From Candidatus Bruticola papionis (lineage in GTDB: Bacteria; Vulcanimicrobiota; Xenobia; Xenobiales; Xenobiaceae), in NCBI GenBank assembly GCA_002407045.1, contig DHKB01000037.1:1-31386 (forward strand): 31,386 nucleotides of DNA. Direction: 5' to 3'. Shown in pieces: positions 28,887 through 31,386 of the stretch. The notes beneath the pieces were generated by a model. The model made no database searches and was not told the origin of the DNA. It worked only from the letters and a program-made list of their open reading frames with translations. Each line of letters starts with the position of its first letter. Positions within the stretch are counted from its first letter, which is position 1. The position numbers were made by a program, and so were the translations under genes.

Positions 28887-31364
28887 ATGATTGATAAAAT
28901 ACTCATTCGTGGTGCAAAGGTTCATAACTTAAAAAATATTGATGTGGATATTCCGCTAGACAAAATAGTTGGAATTGCTGGCGTATCTGGATCTGGCAAA
29001 TCTTCTTTAGCTTTAGGCGTTCTGTACGCTGAAGGCTCGCGTCGTTACTTAGAGTCACTTTCTACTTATACGCGTCGCAGAATGACCCAAGCTGCCAAAG
29101 CTAGCGTAGACGAAATATTATATGTTCCTGCCGCTTTGGCGCTCCACCAGCGTCCAGGTGTGCCAGGTATACGCAGTACGTTTGGTACCGGAACAGAGCT
29201 TCTCAACAGCTTGCGACTTATGTATTCTCGGCTTGCTAACCATCGCTGCCCCAATGGACACTATGTCAAGCCGTCTTTAGCTGTAGCTGCAGAAAAAGAA
29301 CTTGTTTGTCCGGAATGTGGAGTACATTTTTACGCCACATCTGCCGAAGAGTTGGCCTTCAATTCTCAAGGCGCTTGTCCAAAATGTGGCGGTACAGGCA
29401 GCGTCCGCACTGTAAATATAGCAAGTCTTGTACCAGACGATTCACTTAGCATTGAGGAAGGAGCAGTTACTCCTTGGAATAGCCTAATGTGGTCACTTAT
29501 GGTTGATGTGTGCCGCGCCATGGGCGTGCGCACTAATGTGCCGTTCTGTGACTTAAGCGCACAAGAAAAAGATATTGTCTACCACGGCCCGGCTGTAAAA
29601 AAGCACATTTTTTATAAAGCCAAAAATTCTAATCAAGCTGGTGAATTAGATTTCACCTACTTTAATGCCATCTACACTGTGGAAAATGCACTTACGAAAG
29701 TTAAAGACGAAAAAGGCATGAAGCGAGTGGAAAAGTTTTTAAAAGAAGAGATTTGCCCTGAGTGCCACGGTACGCGCCTTTCTGCTGCGGCTCGCGCCCC
29801 TAAATTGCGTGGCCTTTCTTTGGATAAAGCTTGCACTATGACGCTTTCTGAATTAGTAGATTGGGTACAAAGCGTTCCCACCAGCTTGCCAGAAGAAATG
29901 CGTCCTATGGCTGAAAATATTGGTGAAGCCTTTCAGAATACTGCCAAACGCTTATTAGATTTAGGCCTAGGTTATTTAACTCTCGATCGCTCGGCTTCTA
30001 CACTTTCTACTGGCGAACGCCAGCGCATGCAACTAGCTCGCGCTGTCCGCAACCGTACTACAGGTGTACTTTATGTGCTGGATGAACCATCTATCGGCCT
30101 ACACCCTTCCAATATTGTAGGACTTACTGGCGTAATGCACGATCTAGTAGCTGATGGCAACTCTGTAATTTTAGTTGATCATGATACACAAATTTTGCAA
30201 GAAGCTGATTGGATCGTAGAAATGGGGCCGGAAGCTGGCGCCAAAGGTGGACAAATAATTGCTCAAGGAACGATTTCTGCTATTAAAAATAATCCAGTTT
30301 CGCAAATTGGCCCATTTCTTTCCGGCAAAGCTAAAACTAAGCTGCGCAACTGTGTCATTAAAGAAGATATGTTTAAGCTTGGCACTATTAGTTTATCAAC
30401 TTCTAAAATTCACACAGTTAAGCCGCTAAGTATAAATATTCCTAAAGGACGACTTACTGTTGTTACTGGCGTATCTGGATCGGGAAAAACTACTATGGTG
30501 CTGGAAAGTCTTGTTCCTGCCTTAGAGGCAACTATTAACGGCAAAACTTTACCTAAACATATTTGCGCAATCCAAGCTGACGCCATCCAACATGTCAAAT
30601 TAATTGACGCAACCCCTATTGGTATCAATGTCCGCTCTACAGTGGCTACCTATGCTGGCGTGCATGATGAATTGCGAAAGTTGTATGCTAAATGTGTAGA
30701 CGCTAAAAATAAAGGCTATAAAGCTAGCGATTTTTCTTATAATACAGGTTCTTTGCGTTGCCCAGATTGCGATGGAACAGGAGTAATTAGCCTGGATATT
30801 CAATTTCTGCCGGACGTTAATATAGCCTGTCCAGATTGTCATGGCTCCCGCTATTCTAAAGCAGCCTACGATATAAAGCTAACTAACAAAAATGGCGCCA
30901 GCATTTCTCTTCCAGAACTAATGGCTATGGACATAAATTCAGCTATTGATTTTTGTCAAGATATGAAGACTGTCAGTCAAAAGCTAAATATTTTAAAGCA
31001 ACTTGGTCTCGGTTATCTTACGCTTGGTGAAGAAACGCCAAGTTTATCTGGCGGCGAAGCACAGCGCTTGAAGCTAGCCAGCGAAATTGGCAAAACGCAA
31101 GAAAGCTCCATTTTTGTTTTCGATGAACCGTCTATTGGCTTACATCCATTGGATGTACAAGTATTGCTTGGAGTTTTTCAAGCGCTTCTAGATAATGGCG
31201 CCACCGTTATTGTTATAGAACACGATCTTGATGTAATTAGAAATGCCGATTATATAATCGACATGGGGCCAGGCGGCGGAGAAGCAGGCGGTTTAATTGT
31301 AGCCAGCGGAACGCCACCAGAAATAAAAATGAACCAGAATAGTATTACCGGAAAGTATTTGTAA
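28887..31364 (+). CDS. UvrA-like ABC ATPase (class II/UvrA2 type)
   Basis: 825-aa twin-ABC DNA-damage-recognition-type ATPase. Walker A GVSGSGKSS and GVSGSGKTT, signatures LSTGERQRM and LSGGEAQRL, and Walker B DEPSIGLHP in both halves. Zinc modules include CPECG/CPKCGGTG, CPECHGTR and CPDCDGTG...CPDCHGSR. It is over 100 residues shorter than canonical UvrA (about 940 aa), consistent with the UvrA2 class that lacks the UvrB-binding domain and is often linked to resistance against DNA-binding drugs. It begins 6 nt after the DUF4143 ATPase stop, so the two are cotranscribed. The first signature has LSTGE for the usual LSGGE. Confidence 0.9.
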   Translation: MIDKILIRGAKVHNLKNIDVDIPLDKIVGIAGVSGSGKSSLALGVLYAEGSRRYLESLSTYTRRRMTQAAKASVDEILYVPAALALHQRPGVPGIRSTFGTGTELLNSLRLMYSRLANHRCPNGHYVKPSLAVAAEKELVCPECGVHFYATSAEELAFNSQGACPKCGGTGSVRTVNIASLVPDDSLSIEEGAVTPWNSLMWSLMVDVCRAMGVRTNVPFCDLSAQEKDIVYHGPAVKKHIFYKAKNSNQAGELDFTYFNAIYTVENALTKVKDEKGMKRVEKFLKEEICPECHGTRLSAAARAPKLRGLSLDKACTMTLSELVDWVQSVPTSLPEEMRPMAENIGEAFQNTAKRLLDLGLGYLTLDRSASTLSTGERQRMQLARAVRNRTTGVLYVLDEPSIGLHPSNIVGLTGVMHDLVADGNSVILVDHDTQILQEADWIVEMGPEAGAKGGQIIAQGTISAIKNNPVSQIGPFLSGKAKTKLRNCVIKEDMFKLGTISLSTSKIHTVKPLSINIPKGRLTVVTGVSGSGKTTMVLESLVPALEATINGKTLPKHICAIQADAIQHVKLIDATPIGINVRSTVATYAGVHDELRKLYAKCVDAKNKGYKASDFSYNTGSLRCPDCDGTGVISLDIQFLPDVNIACPDCHGSRYSKAAYDIKLTNKNGASISLPELMAMDINSAIDFCQDMKTVSQKLNILKQLGLGYLTLGEETPSLSGGEAQRLKLASEIGKTQESSIFVFDEPSIGLHPLDVQVLLGVFQALLDNGATVIVIEHDLDVIRNADYIIDMGPGGGEAGGLIVASGTPPEIKMNQNSITGKYL

Positions 31365-31386
31365 AATTGCTACAAGTAAGATCCAT

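Noticed and set aside
1..31386. tRNA or rRNA genes as integration sites for the island
   Set aside because: I looked for T-loop-like GGTTCGAATCC sequences and paired acceptor stems and saw none in the window.

Overview
The window reads as an accessory, defence-rich region of a low-to-middle-GC anaerobic bacterium, most likely Bacillota (Firmicutes), possibly Negativicutes. This assignment is inference. It rests on a class III (oxygen-sensitive) ribonucleotide reductase, a free-standing YbaK/ProX editing protein, an IS256-type transposase scrap and Abi_2, CFI-box and Gly-zipper GTPase families common in that phylum. Core-type genes (prolyl-tRNA editing protein, 5'-nucleotidase, nrdD/nrdG, UvrA-like ATPase) prefer GCC, GGC and CGC codons. 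The restriction genes between them are AT-richer and look acquired.

Layout. 1-36: start of a minus-strand gene. 262-6410: type I restriction-modification operon hsdM-hsdS-hsdR, bracketed by an imperfect 36-bp direct repeat. 6554-10653 (minus): three-gene operon of a Zn-ribbon protein, a Ycf46-like AAA+ ATPase and a Gly-zipper protein with a tandem internal duplication; I do not recognise it as a described system. 11107-13354: YbaK/ProX editing protein and a 5'-nucleotidase. 13444-15556 (minus): type II restriction endonuclease and C5 cytosine methyltransferase, flanked by a ~134-bp direct duplication of the nucleotidase 3' end and its terminator. 15836-18440: cobalamin riboswitch followed by nrdD, then nrdG.

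19085-22320 (minus): two tandem xre-immA units that decayed reciprocally (one keeps xre, the other immA), followed by an operon of DUF4417, a PD-(D/E)XK nuclease-like toxin candidate and a Zn-ribbon candidate immunity protein. The three promoters carry the same bipartite operator, TTAACCT-n4-AGGTTAA plus a TGGTTAA half-site exactly 47 bp away, so the XRE repressor and ImmA protease very probably control the cassette.

22418-26399 (minus): a small unknown protein, an orphan Phd antitoxin, and an operon of three related P-loop GTPases with an embedded CFI-box protein that overlaps the first GTPase gene out of frame. Two of the GTPases end in Gly-zipper membrane segments. 26400-27512: mobile-element debris (a 267-bp element with 14-bp terminal inverted repeats, an IS256 scrap) and a broken Abi_2 gene preceded by a structured leader. 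27684-31364: DUF4143 ATPase with an unusual Walker A, then a UvrA-like ABC ATPase.

The best candidates for undescribed biology are the Ycf46/Gly-zipper operon, the GTPase/CFI-box operon, and the XRE-ImmA-controlled nuclease cassette. Also notable are the two restriction systems that each sit between direct repeats made from neighbouring host sequence.
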